Positions 6,192 through 14,246 are shown, counted from the stretch's first letter. The stretch is 27,718 nt of DNA from QHCE01 sp041743105 (GCA_041743105.1 JBGTNI010000103.1:1-27718), one strand, 5' to 3'. A program made the numbers and translations. Notes: generated by a model not told the origin, from the sequence alone.

Positions 6192-7844
6192 ATGGCCGAG
6201 CTCACGATCTCCCCCGATGAGATTCGCGGCGCGTTAGAGCGCTACGTCTCGTCGATCACCCCCGACGTGTCCCGCGAAGAGGTCGGTGTGGTCACCGAAG
6301 CCGGTGACGGCATCGCCCGGGTCGAGGGTCTTCCCTCGGCGATGGCCAACGAGCTGCTGCGCTTCGAAGACGGCACTCTGGGCATCGCGCTGAACCTGGA
6401 CGTCCGCGAAATTGGTGTCGTCGTCCTCGGCACCTTCGACGGGATTGAGGAAGGTCAGCCGGTGCGCCGCACTGGTGAGATTCTTTCGGTGCCAGTGGGA
6501 GACGGATTCCTCGGTCGGGTCGTTAACCCCATGGGTGAACCCCTCGATGGCAAAGGCGAGATCGCGATCGAGGCGACCCGTGCCCTAGAGCTGCAAGCCC
6601 CGACCGTGGTGCAGCGTCAGCCGGTAAAAGAGCCGCTGCAGACCGGCATCAAGGCCATCGATGCGATGACCGCGATCGGTCGCGGCCAGCGCCAGCTGAT
6701 CATCGGCGACCGCCAGACTGGTAAGACAGCCGTGGCGATCGACACGATCATCAACCAGCGCGACAATTGGCACAGCGGCGATCCGGTTAAGCAAGTCAAG
6801 TGCGTCTACGTGGCGGTGGGACAAAAAGCCTCCACGATCGCCGGGATTAAAGCCGCATTGGAAGAGCACGGCGCAATGGAATACACCACCATCGTCGCTG
6901 CTCCCGCATCCGACCCGGCCGGATACAAGTACCTCGCGCCCTACACCGGTTCGGCACTGGGCCAGCATTGGATGTACAACGGCCAACACGTGCTGATCGT
7001 CTTCGACGATCTGTCCAAGCAGGCCGAGGCCTATCGCGCGGTGTCGCTGCTACTGCGTCGCCCCCCGGGTCGTGAGGCCTATCCCGGTGACGTGTTCTAC
7101 CTGCACTCGCGCCTGCTGGAGCGTTGCGCGAAGCTGTCCGACGAACTCGGCGGCGGTTCGATGACGGGTCTGCCGATCATCGAGACCAAGGGCAACGACA
7201 TCTCGGCGTACATCCCCACCAACGTCATCTCGATCACCGATGGTCAGATCTTTTTGGAGTCCGACCTGTTCAACTCCGGACAGCGGCCGGCGGTCAACGT
7301 CGGCAACTCGGTGTCGCGGGTGGGTGGAGCCGCACAGATCAAGGCTTTGCGGTCCGTGGCCGGCCGGCTCAAGCTGGACCTGGCGCAGTACCGTGAGCTG
7401 GAAGCGTTCTCGGCATTCGGTTCCGACCTGGACAAGACGTCGCAGGCGCAGCTGGACCGGGGTGCCCGGCTGGTGGAGTTGCTGCGGCAGGGCCAGTATG
7501 AGCCGTTCCCGGTGGCCCATGAGGTGGTCTCGGTATGGGCGGGCACCACTGGTCAGCTCGACGACATCGACGTGACCGACATCCGGGCTTTCGAGACCGA
7601 GCTGTTGAGCTACCTACGTCGCCAACGCAAGCACCTGCTGGACGCCATCGTCGAGACCGGGAAGCTATCCGATGACACGCTGGCGGGGCTGAAGGAAGCC
7701 GCCGACCATGTCAAGGAGTCCTTCCTCGCCCAGCGCGTCGCTAACGCCGATGGCATCAACGAGGCGGCGGCAGCGGCGATGGCCGACGAAGACCGGGAGC
7801 GCGAGACCGTGAAGCGCTACAGCCAACCACAGACCAGGAGCTAG
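6192..7844 (+). CDS. atpA: ATP synthase F1 subunit alpha
   Basis: This is the non-catalytic nucleotide-binding subunit of the F1 hexamer. The 550-aa product has Walker A GDRQTGKT at residues 172-179, Walker B-type LIVFDDLSK, the visible catalytic-site arginine region NVGNSVSRVGGAAQ, and the PGREAYPGDVFYLHSRLLER motif. The C-terminus ends in a charged tail (ADEDRERETVKRYSQPQTRS) slightly longer than E. coli alpha, as in other actinobacteria. ATG 6192 has AGAGAGGA 6 nt upstream. It is separated from atpH by repeat element A, and followed after 3 nt by atpG. Confidence 0.98.
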   Translation: MAELTISPDEIRGALERYVSSITPDVSREEVGVVTEAGDGIARVEGLPSAMANELLRFEDGTLGIALNLDVREIGVVVLGTFDGIEEGQPVRRTGEILSVPVGDGFLGRVVNPMGEPLDGKGEIAIEATRALELQAPTVVQRQPVKEPLQTGIKAIDAMTAIGRGQRQLIIGDRQTGKTAVAIDTIINQRDNWHSGDPVKQVKCVYVAVGQKASTIAGIKAALEEHGAMEYTTIVAAPASDPAGYKYLAPYTGSALGQHWMYNGQHVLIVFDDLSKQAEAYRAVSLLLRRPPGREAYPGDVFYLHSRLLERCAKLSDELGGGSMTGLPIIETKGNDISAYIPTNVISITDGQIFLESDLFNSGQRPAVNVGNSVSRVGGAAQIKALRSVAGRLKLDLAQYRELEAFSAFGSDLDKTSQAQLDRGARLVELLRQGQYEPFPVAHEVVSVWAGTTGQLDDIDVTDIRAFETELLSYLRRQRKHLLDAIVETGKLSDDTLAGLKEAADHVKESFLAQRVANADGINEAAAAAMADEDRERETVKRYSQPQTRS

Positions 7845-7847
7845 CCG

Positions 7848-8777
7848 ATGGGGGCACAAGTTCGTGTTCTTCGGCGGCGAATCCGTTCGGTCGGCTCGAC
7901 GAAGAAGATCACTAAGGCGATGGAGCTGATCGCGGCTTCGCGCATCGTGAAAGCACAGCAGAGAGTACGGGCGGCGACGCCTTACGCCAACGAGATTACC
8001 CAAGCGCTCTCGGCGCTGGCATCCAATGCCAGCTTGGATCACCCGCTGTTACAGGCCCGTCCGAATATCCGGCGCGCCGGCGTGGTGGTGGTCACGAGCG
8101 ATCGAGGTTTAGCGGGCGCCTACAACGCGAATGTGCTTCGCGCGGCTGAGAGTCTCATCGCCGCGCTCACCGAGCAGGGCACCGAGCCGGTGCTGTTCGT
8201 CATCGGACGCAAAGGTGCCAACTACTACACTTTCCGTGGGCGGGAAATCGCTGCCCGATGGTCGGGTTTTTCTGAGCAACCCAGTTATTCCGACGCGCGT
8301 ATCGTCAGCGACACCTTGGTGCCCACGTTCCTCGCCGGCGCCGATGACACCGAGGAGGGCCCGGGCCTGGACGGTCTGCACGGCGTGGACGAGATTCACG
8401 TGGTCTACACCCGGTTTCGATCGATGCTGACGCAGGAACCAGTAGTGCGGCGGTTCGCGCCGCTGGAGGTGGAGGAGGCGGAGGAAAGCGTCGATGTGCT
8501 ACCTGTTTATGAGTTCGAACCAGATGCCGAAGCGCTCCTTGCCGCCTTGCTCCCCAACTACATCACCGCACGAGTGCATTCAGCACTATTGGAGTCCGCG
8601 GCATCGGAATCCGCTGCTCGGCGGCGGGCGATGAAGGCCGCCACGGACAACGCCCAGGACCTGATTCGAAGCCTCACCCGCGAAGCAAACCAGGCCCGCC
8701 AGGCCGATATCACCCAGGAGATCAGCGAAATCGTCGGTGGAGCCGACGCGCTGGCAGCAACAGGAAGTGACGAGTAA
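7848..8777 (+). CDS. atpG: ATP synthase F1 subunit gamma
   Basis: This is the rotating central shaft. The 309-aa product begins MGAQVRVLRRRIRSVGSTKKITKAMELIAASRI, the invariant N-terminal helix, and closes with the matching C-terminal helix containing RRRAMKAATDNAQDLI and RQADITQEISEIVGG. The middle has VVVTSDRGLAGAYNANV. A stretch at about residues 163-180 (AGADDTEEGPGLDGLHGVDEI) is an acidic insertion of the type seen in actinobacterial gamma subunits. The start is 3 nt after the atpA stop, and the stop TAA is followed immediately by the atpD ATG. Confidence 0.96.
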   Translation: MGAQVRVLRRRIRSVGSTKKITKAMELIAASRIVKAQQRVRAATPYANEITQALSALASNASLDHPLLQARPNIRRAGVVVVTSDRGLAGAYNANVLRAAESLIAALTEQGTEPVLFVIGRKGANYYTFRGREIAARWSGFSEQPSYSDARIVSDTLVPTFLAGADDTEEGPGLDGLHGVDEIHVVYTRFRSMLTQEPVVRRFAPLEVEEAEESVDVLPVYEFEPDAEALLAALLPNYITARVHSALLESAASESAARRRAMKAATDNAQDLIRSLTREANQARQADITQEISEIVGGADALAATGSDE

Positions 8778-10241
8778 ATGACCGCCACCGGAACTGATGT
8801 TGTAAATACCGCCGCGCAGTCAGCGGCCGACGAACCCGCTGCCGGCCGTGTCGCTCGGGTGATCGGCCCGGTTGTCGACGTGGAGTTCCCGCGCGGCACT
8901 CTGCCCAAGATCTTCAACGCGCTCCAGGTTCCGGTGACGCTTTCAGGAGCCACCCGCACCTTGACCATAGAAGTTGCCCAACACCTCGGCGGCAATATGG
9001 TGCGCGCCATCTCCATGCAACCCACCGACGGCGTGGTTAGAGGCGCGGAGGTCACCGACACCGGCGAGGCGATCTCGGTTCCGGTAGGTGATGTCACCAA
9101 AGGACACATTTTCAATGTCCTCGGCGAGTCGCTCGATGTACCGACCCGGTCGCTACAGATTACCGAGCGTTGGCCAATTCACCGCCCACCGCCGTCGTTC
9201 GACCAGCTCGAGCCGCGAACCGAGATGATGGAGACCGGCATCAAGGTCATCGACCTGCTCACTCCCTACGTCAAGGGCGGCAAGATCGGCCTGTTCGGTG
9301 GTGCGGGTGTGGGCAAGACGGTGCTGATTCAGGAGATGATCTATCGGGTCGCCGAGAACTTCGGTGGTGTGTCGGTGTTCGCCGGCGTCGGTGAGCGGAC
9401 TCGTGAAGGTAACGATCTCTTCGTGGAGATGACCGAGACCGGCGTCATCGACAAGACAGCGCTGGTATTCGGGCAGATGGACGAGCCCCCCGGCACTCGT
9501 ATGCGGGTCGCGCTCTCCGCGCTCACCATGGCCGAGTACTTCCGCGACGTGCAGAAACAGGACGTGTTGCTGTTCATCGACAACATTTTCCGGTTCACGC
9601 AGGCGGGTTCGGAAGTCTCCACGTTGCTGGGTCGTATGCCTAGCGCTGTGGGTTACCAACCGACCCTGGCCGACGAGATGGGTGAGCTTCAGGAGCGGAT
9701 TACCTCCACGCGCGGTCACTCCATCACGTCGCTGCAGGCGATCTATGTGCCCGCCGACGACATCACCGACCCCGCGCCGCACACCACGTTCGCGCACCTC
9801 GACGCGACTACGGTGCTTTCGCGTCCAATCTCGGAGAAGGGCATCTACCCGGCGGTGGACCCGCTGGACTCCACGTCGCGAATTCTGGACGCGCAGTATG
9901 TGGGAAAGGAGCACTACCGCACCGCGGGCCGTGTGATCGAGATCCTGCAGCGGTACAAGGACCTGCAAGACATCATCGCGATCCTTGGTATCGACGAGCT
10001 TTCCGAAGAGGACAAGATCCTCGTCGGTCGGGCTCGCCGAATCGAACGCTTCCTGTCGCAGAACACCTTCGTTGCGAAGAACTTCACCGGCATCGAAGGC
10101 TCCTTCGTACCGGTGAAAGAAACGATCGCGGCGTTCACTTCGCTGTGCAATGGCGAGTACGACCATCTGCCCGAGCAGGCATTTTTCCTCTGCGGCGGCA
10201 TCGAGGATCTAGAATCGAAGGCCAAAGCTTTACAGGGATGA
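8778..10241 (+). CDS. atpD: ATP synthase F1 subunit beta
   Basis: This is the catalytic subunit. The 487-aa product has Walker A GGAGVGKT at residues 174-181, the GERTREGNDL segment with the catalytic Glu/Arg, Walker B VLLFIDNIFRF, and the DELSEED loop (IDELSEEDK) that contacts gamma. The first 20 residues (MTATGTDVVNTAAQSAADEP) are a low-complexity extension. The start directly abuts the atpG stop. A 205-nt gap holding repeat element B separates it from atpC. A 337-aa antisense frame over this gene is a shadow of its codon bias. Confidence 0.98.
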   Translation: MTATGTDVVNTAAQSAADEPAAGRVARVIGPVVDVEFPRGTLPKIFNALQVPVTLSGATRTLTIEVAQHLGGNMVRAISMQPTDGVVRGAEVTDTGEAISVPVGDVTKGHIFNVLGESLDVPTRSLQITERWPIHRPPPSFDQLEPRTEMMETGIKVIDLLTPYVKGGKIGLFGGAGVGKTVLIQEMIYRVAENFGGVSVFAGVGERTREGNDLFVEMTETGVIDKTALVFGQMDEPPGTRMRVALSALTMAEYFRDVQKQDVLLFIDNIFRFTQAGSEVSTLLGRMPSAVGYQPTLADEMGELQERITSTRGHSITSLQAIYVPADDITDPAPHTTFAHLDATTVLSRPISEKGIYPAVDPLDSTSRILDAQYVGKEHYRTAGRVIEILQRYKDLQDIIAILGIDELSEEDKILVGRARRIERFLSQNTFVAKNFTGIEGSFVPVKETIAAFTSLCNGEYDHLPEQAFFLCGGIEDLESKAKALQG

Positions 10242-10244
10242 TCG

Positions 10245-10390
10245 AGACCGGCTGAGTTGCTCCCTGCTGGCGTGGTGCTTGTGCGGGACACCCGCAACCC
10301 GGGCAGTCGCCTTGCGTACCTGCTCCGCTTCGCTCCGCCTACGTACGCGGCGGCTCCTGCGGCCTTGGCAGGGAGCAACTCAGCCGGTCT
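10245..10390 (+). repeat. Repeat element, copy B: 65-nt core inside a 23-bp inverted repeat (atpD/atpC gap)
   Basis: The arms at 10245-10267 and 10368-10390 are perfect 23-bp complements. They continue for three more base pairs after one bulged T at 10391. The core at 10306-10370 is the reverse complement of the core of copy A. The remaining loop, 10268-10305, contains a small hairpin TGCGGG-ACA-CCCGCA at 10282-10296. The arms share no evident sequence with those of copy A, although both pairs are perfectly self-complementary. The element starts 4 nt after the atpD stop, and the remaining 56 nt carry only the atpC ribosome binding site (AGAGGAG). Confidence 0.85.
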
Positions 10391-10446
10391 TCGAGTAAAG
10401 ATCAAAGACAAAAGTGCTTGCGTGGCGGATGTAGAGGAGAACCGAA

Positions 10447-10719
10447 ATGGCTGAGCAATCTGGCACTCTGCCGGTGAACGTGGTGGCGGCCGACGGTGAG
10501 GTGTGGTCGGGCGAGGCGAGAATGCTGACCGCGACGACCACCGAAGGCGAGCTGGGTGTGCTGCCCGGCCACGCGCCGCTACTTGGTCAGCTGGTGGACG
10601 ACAGTCACGTGAAGATCGAGACCGATTCTGGTGACCACGTGTTCGAAGTGCGCGGCGGTTTTCTCTCCGTCACCGACGAGGGCGTTTCGGTGCCGGTGGA
10701 GTCGGCCGAAGCGTTATAA
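10447..10719 (+). CDS. atpC: ATP synthase F1 subunit epsilon, short form
   Basis: The 90-aa product contains the N-terminal beta-sandwich with its signatures VVAADGEVWSGEA, TEGELGVLPGHAPLLGQL and VRGGFLSVTDEGVSV. It then stops after SAEAL, so the C-terminal two-helix domain present in most bacterial epsilon subunits (about 120-139 aa) is missing. That domain is the one that inhibits ATP hydrolysis. The ATG is preceded by GAGGAG. No helical continuation is obvious in other frames downstream, where a hairpin begins 12 nt after the stop, so this looks like a naturally short epsilon and not a recent frameshift. Confidence 0.92.
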   Translation: MAEQSGTLPVNVVAADGEVWSGEARMLTATTTEGELGVLPGHAPLLGQLVDDSHVKIETDSGDHVFEVRGGFLSVTDEGVSVPVESAEAL

Positions 10720-10730
10720 AATCGTACCTG

Positions 10731-10750
10731 CCTGCCCTGCCGGGCGGGTT
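10731..10750 (+). terminator. Probable terminator hairpin of the ATP synthase operon
   Basis: CCTGCCC (10731-10737) pairs with GGGCGGG (10742-10748) with one G-U wobble around the loop TGCC, 12 nt after the atpC stop. Only two T residues follow, so it is a GC-rich hairpin without a U-tract, as is common in actinobacteria. A second inverted pair, ATGCGGT (10772-10778) and ACCGCAT (10792-10798), follows. Confidence 0.5.
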
Positions 10751-10814
10751 ACGAATCAGCGGCTGGAAGCCATGCGGTTTCACTCCGCGTTACCGCATCG
10801 TTATTGTCGGCGAT

Positions 10815-11193
10815 TCATTGATCGATCTCCGCTGAATTAGCAGCGTAATGCTGCACAGCCACTCGAGCTTTTTGTTCTGAAATGCCCAAGGCAGTAGCGG
10901 TCGCAGTGAGTAGCACGCTGCCGCTGAGTGTGGGATCGGCATCCCGAACCGTGTGCGGCGTTGCGATGATTTCCCATACGTCAGGCCCGCCAGCTAAGCC
11001 CGCCCGCCGGCCAGTAGGGCCAGGACGGAATACGATTCCGGGGTTTTCTTCGGCTCGAAGCGCCTCATCGACGAACTGATTGATGACGCTGGACGTTGAA
11101 GTACCAGGATGGTCCCTTACGTAATGCGCAAGCCGACCACGGACACGATCATCAAAGCGGACCGAACGGGGCGATGTAGGTTGCAGTCACCAT
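10815..11193 (-). pseudogene. Orphan ribbon-helix-helix antitoxin-like gene with disrupted start frame
   Basis: The minus frame from 11186 to the stop at 10815-10817 encodes about 123 residues. It contains PRSVRFDDRVRGRL, then HPGTSTSSVINQFVDEALR (a ribbon-helix-helix pattern), then NPGIVFRPGPTGRRAGLAGG with PDVWEII. A final helix-turn-helix-like part has ALGISEQKARVAVQHY. This layout is familiar from antitoxins that partner PIN-like DUF5615 toxins. The frame has no ATG, GTG or TTG near its beginning. ATG 11193 opens a different frame (MVTAT then out of phase), which would join the real frame if a single base near 11178 were removed. The simplest reading is a one-base insertion. A CTG start at 11186 is the alternative. 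No toxin follows it. Confidence 0.6.
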
Positions 11194-11218
11194 GGCTAGA
11201 TTGGCCGAATGGGCGGAG

Positions 11219-11629
11219 CTACAAGCTGACTACTGTGACCAGAGGCGCTAGCCCCGCGAAATCTTTTGGGTTGCGGGTTAACAATGGGAGATGGTGTGAT
11301 GCCGCCACCGAGGCGATGAGGAGATCTATCCGGCAGTGCCGGTCGACTGCCGTGGATTCTCGACCGTCAGCTATCACCGCCGCGTAGAGCTGTCCGTACA
11401 TGCGGGCGGCAGACTGTGTGTACGGTAGCGGGTCTAGAGCGTCAATCCACTGCAATCGGGCCAGGCGGCGGGCGCGTTCCATCGGATCATTTGCGGTGTG
11501 AATACCTGCATTGAGTTCGGCAATAGTGATCGAGCTGACGAAATATTCTGCGCTTGCGTCAACGTCAGAGCTTTGAGTAGGCAGCTCGATGACAGCGGAA
11601 GTGTCCAGCAAAGCAGCTATATAGTTCAT
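11219..11629 (-). CDS. vapC: PIN-domain ribonuclease toxin (VapC family), module 1
   Basis: A 136-aa PIN-domain protein of the VapC type, normally a metal-dependent RNase that cuts tRNA or rRNA when freed from its antitoxin. The acidic residues of the active site can be placed at Asp9 (LLDTSAVIE), Glu38 (TIAELNAG) and Asp102 (RIDLLIA). Asn120/Asp123 in TRNPKDF fill the fourth position. The length is normal and the site looks intact. The ATG overlaps the antitoxin stop by 4 nt. The disrupted antitoxin-like gene lies 25 nt downstream on the same strand and may be on the same transcript. Confidence 0.88.
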   Translation of the reverse strand: MNYIAALLDTSAVIELPTQSSDVDASAEYFVSSITIAELNAGIHTANDPMERARRLARLQWIDALDPLPYTQSAARMYGQLYAAVIADGRESTAVDRHCRIDLLIASVAASHHLPLLTRNPKDFAGLAPLVTVVSL

Positions 11630-11907
11630 GCCGCTTGGTCAACTTCGCCTGAACCACGGTCGAGATCGTCATCGGTCACAGCGTCGAGGTCGGTACGGAA
11701 TCGCTGGGGATCGATTGGTGGTAGTTCCTGTCCTGCTGTCAGCAACTCAGCCCCCGTAAGGCTCCGCCGTCTTGGAGCGCTATGTGGCGTAATGTCGGCA
11801 ATAGCGGTGCCGTTGCGGGTGAGTGTGAAACACTCGCCGTTCTCAACTGCCCGCATTATCTCGGGCGTTCGATTACGTAGCTCTCTCTGGGTGATAGATG
11901 CAGTCAT
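11626..11907 (-). CDS. vapB: Phd/YefM-type antitoxin (VapB), module 1
   Basis: A 93-aa antitoxin starting MTASITQRELRN, with the Phd/YefM core RTPEIMRAVENGECFTLTRNG and TAIADITPH. An acidic C-terminal part follows (DLDAVTDDDLDRGSGEVD) that would wrap the toxin. An upstream in-frame start would add ten residues. I chose ATG 11907 because the antitoxin core begins there and a -10 box, TACACT, ends exactly 6 nt before it. It is translationally coupled to vapC by a 4-nt overlap. Such antitoxins usually repress their own promoter. Confidence 0.85.
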   Translation of the reverse strand: MTASITQRELRNRTPEIMRAVENGECFTLTRNGTAIADITPHSAPRRRSLTGAELLTAGQELPPIDPQRFRTDLDAVTDDDLDRGSGEVDQAA

Positions 11908-11909
11908 GC

Positions 11910-11945
11910 TCGTAGTGTAGCCCAGTGCGCCGCGCAACGCTACGA
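11910..11945 (-). promoter_or_regulatory. vapBC-1 leaderless promoter and possible operator
   Basis: On the minus strand TACACT (11919 to 11914) precedes ATG 11907 by 6 nt, so transcription would begin at the start codon. TCGTAG (11910-11915) and CTACGA (11940-11945) are inverted half-sites flanking the promoter, plausible as an antitoxin binding site. No good -35 box is seen. Confidence 0.4.
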
Positions 11946-11999
11946 TTCGCTACGCCCTGCCCGAACAGATCAGGTAAGGAATGGAATAGTCCATTAGAG

Positions 12000-12017
12000 C
12001 CATTGGCGAAGCAATGG
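12000..12017. repeat. Small hairpin between vapB-1 and the sensor kinase gene
   Basis: CCATTG and CAATGG pair around GCGAAG. It lies downstream of the two-component operon on the minus strand, so it could end that transcript. There is no U-tract, and confidence is low. Nothing else is evident in 11946-12095. Confidence 0.3.
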
Positions 12018-12095
12018 ATTGCTCACCGCAGGGGCGCACCCCTCGGCCGCAGCTTGTAGTGCACTGAACGTCGATGGTTGTTTGTCAGTGGCGGT

Positions 12096-13523
12096 TTAGT
12101 CGGACGCTGCCGGGAGGTCCACCACAAATCGGGCGCCGATGCGTTGGGTACCGTCGGAGCCGTTTGTCCGGGGTTCTCCGTGCATGGGCTCCACGTGCAC
12201 GGAGCCTCCATGCGCGCGGGCGACCTCGGCAACGATCGCCAGACCCAGACCGGCTCCGCCGGTTTCACGGGTCCGGGAGTTGTCGAGCCGCGCGAAGCGG
12301 TCGAAGATACGTGTCGCGTCAGCCTCAGCGACACCGTCTCCGTCGTCGCTGACCGTGAGCCGCAGACGACCCGAGTCGGCTCGCAGCGCGAGCCACATCC
12401 GGGATCGGGCGTGCCGTACGGCGTTGTCCACCAGGTTGCGGACTAACCGAGACAGCTGCCCGGCGTCACCGATGGTCTGTCCGGCGCTCACGCCCGTCGT
12501 GTCGACCACGATCTCGTTAACCTGTCCAATGCCCAGAGAGCGGATCCGGATGGCCTCGGCGAGCAGGATGTCGTCGAGATCTACCGGGTGACGTTTGTGG
12601 TGCGCGGTGTCCTCGTCGGTCCTGGCAAGCAGCAGCAAGTCGGATACCAGCTGCTGCATGCGCTGATTCTCCGCGAGCAGATCGGGTGCCAGATCGTCGA
12701 GGCTACTGCTGCCTGGATGAGCCATCGCCGTCTCCAGCTGGTGACGGATAGTGGCGATAGGGCTGCGAAGCTCATGTGAGGCGTCGGAGACAAATCGGCG
12801 TTGCCGATCTCGGGAGTGCTCCAAACGCTCCAACATAGCGTTCATCGTGCGGGCGAGCCGGGCGATTTCGTCGTTACTTTCAGGCTCTGGAACGCGCTTA
12901 CTCAGTTGATTGCCGTTGATCGCCGCTACTTGTGCCCGGATGCTTTCTACCGGCCGCAGCGCTTTGCCGGTGACCACCCAGGTGATCACCGCAATGAGGA
13001 TGATCAGCAAAGGGAGGCCGACTAGGAGGCCCCTAGTCAGTACCGCGGCGCTTTCCCGTACCGGCTCCAGGCTTCGAGCAACCAGCACCAAGTAGTCCCC
13101 GTTCTGGGTACTCAGTGCGACGACCCGATACGGATCCGGCTGGTCGGTGTCCGCCAGTTCTAGCGTGCGAGCTTGCTCCGGGCGCAGCTTCGCAATGGCC
13201 CTCAGGCCGGAAAGTTGTGGACTGGCAGCTATCACCGCGCCAGCGTCATCGAGAATTTGGACCAAAGAATCCTCGTCTCGATCGATGGAGATTCGGTCCG
13301 GCTCCACACCGCCTTCCAACAGAGCGACCACGTCTTCGGCCCGTAGGTCCGCGGCGACTTCCACGTTCTCGGTCAACGTGTTGTTGAGCAGTACGACAAG
13401 AAGTACTCCACCTAGGATCAGTGCAGCGGCGGCCACCCCTGTGGCTCCTGTCGTGGTGCGTACCCGGACGTTGCTGTGGCGTCGGAGCCATCGAGGCGTT
13501 GACGGCATTAACCGCCTAACCAT
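12096..13523 (-). CDS. Two-component sensor histidine kinase (HAMP, EnvZ/PhoR class)
   Basis: A 475-aa membrane kinase. Two transmembrane helices (about residues 26-48 and 164-184) enclose a sensor region of about 115 residues outside the membrane. A HAMP domain follows at about 185-238. The phosphoacceptor is His250 in SDASHELRSPIATIR. The ATP-binding domain shows the N box RLVRNLVDNAVRHA, the G1 box SDDGDGV and the G2 box GGAGLGLAIV. All catalytic motifs look intact. Its start overlaps the response regulator stop by 8 nt, so the two are one operon with the regulator first. The signal is unknown. No linked target genes suggest it, since its neighbours are unrelated. Confidence 0.95.
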   Translation of the reverse strand: MVRRLMPSTPRWLRRHSNVRVRTTTGATGVAAAALILGGVLLVVLLNNTLTENVEVAADLRAEDVVALLEGGVEPDRISIDRDEDSLVQILDDAGAVIAASPQLSGLRAIAKLRPEQARTLELADTDQPDPYRVVALSTQNGDYLVLVARSLEPVRESAAVLTRGLLVGLPLLIILIAVITWVVTGKALRPVESIRAQVAAINGNQLSKRVPEPESNDEIARLARTMNAMLERLEHSRDRQRRFVSDASHELRSPIATIRHQLETAMAHPGSSSLDDLAPDLLAENQRMQQLVSDLLLLARTDEDTAHHKRHPVDLDDILLAEAIRIRSLGIGQVNEIVVDTTGVSAGQTIGDAGQLSRLVRNLVDNAVRHARSRMWLALRADSGRLRLTVSDDGDGVAEADATRIFDRFARLDNSRTRETGGAGLGLAIVAEVARAHGGSVHVEPMHGEPRTNGSDGTQRIGARFVVDLPAASD

Positions 13524-14193
13524 CCTCGCTCACCAATCGGTAGCCCGAGCCTCGGATAGTTTGGATTGACGATCGACCGAAAGGGAGATCGACCTTCTTT
13601 CGCAGGTAGCGGATGTAGACCTCGACGATATTGGGATCCCCGTCGAAGTCGCCGTCCCACACATGATCGAGGAACTCGCGTTTGGAAACGACCTCCCCGG
13701 CCCTGCGGAGCAGATACTCCAGTACGGCGAGCTCCCGCGTCGTCAGGTCCAGGGGTTGTTCGCCGCGCCAGGCGCGGCGGCGCGCTGGGTCCAGGTGCAG
13801 ATCTCCAGCAGTCAGGGTGGCGGGACGCTCCCGCGCACCCCTGCGCAGCAGTGCACGCAGCCGAGCCACGAGCACCAGATGAGAGAACGGCTTGGTGATG
13901 TAGTCATCGGCACCGGTATCGAGCCCCTCGGTCTCGTCGAGCTCGTCGGCTGCCGCCGTCAGCATGAGGATTGGTGTCCAGCACTGCTCTGCTCGCAGCG
14001 TGGCACAGATCTGATATCCGTTGAGTCCGGGAAGCATGATGTCGAGGACGATGGCATCGTAGGCGTGTTCCCGCGCGGCCCACAGACCGTCGATGCCGTT
14101 GTGTGCCACATCCACGGCGAATCCGTCCGCGCCCAGGCCGCGTTTAAGCGACGCGGCCAGCCGCGTTTCGTCCTCCACCACCAGCACACGCAC
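13516..14193 (-). CDS. OmpR/PhoB-family response regulator
   Basis: A 225-aa DNA-binding regulator, partner of the adjacent kinase. The receiver domain has the acidic pair Glu7-Asp8, the phosphoacceptor Asp51 in VLDIMLPGLNG, Thr79 and Lys101 (TKPFS). The C-terminal winged helix shows LDLTTRELAVLEYLLRRAGE, FLDHVWDGDFDGDPNIVEVYI and RGSGYRLV. The start is a GTG at 14193 with GAAGG about 8 nt upstream. The intergenic region shared with the divergent hypothetical gene (14194-14246) contains a perfect TTGACA on the minus strand at 14237-14232, but no clear -10 at the right distance. Confidence 0.95.
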   Translation of the reverse strand: MRVLVVEDETRLAASLKRGLGADGFAVDVAHNGIDGLWAAREHAYDAIVLDIMLPGLNGYQICATLRAEQCWTPILMLTAAADELDETEGLDTGADDYITKPFSHLVLVARLRALLRRGARERPATLTAGDLHLDPARRRAWRGEQPLDLTTRELAVLEYLLRRAGEVVSKREFLDHVWDGDFDGDPNIVEVYIRYLRKKVDLPFGRSSIQTIRGSGYRLVSEDG

Positions 14194-14246
14194 GTCGCGA
14201 CCTTCTTGTCCGCTTTACGTACAGCATTTCATGTCAAGCTGAAGTT

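Noticed and set aside
9153..10166. 337-aa open frame on the minus strand over atpD
   Set aside because: It lies entirely opposite the unmistakable beta subunit gene. Its composition is rich in His and Arg, as expected from antisense of biased codons, and it has no recognisable domain.
14232..14237. Perfect TTGACA on the minus strand considered as the response-regulator promoter
   Set aside because: No -10 hexamer is found 16-18 nt downstream, so it was not listed as a promoter.
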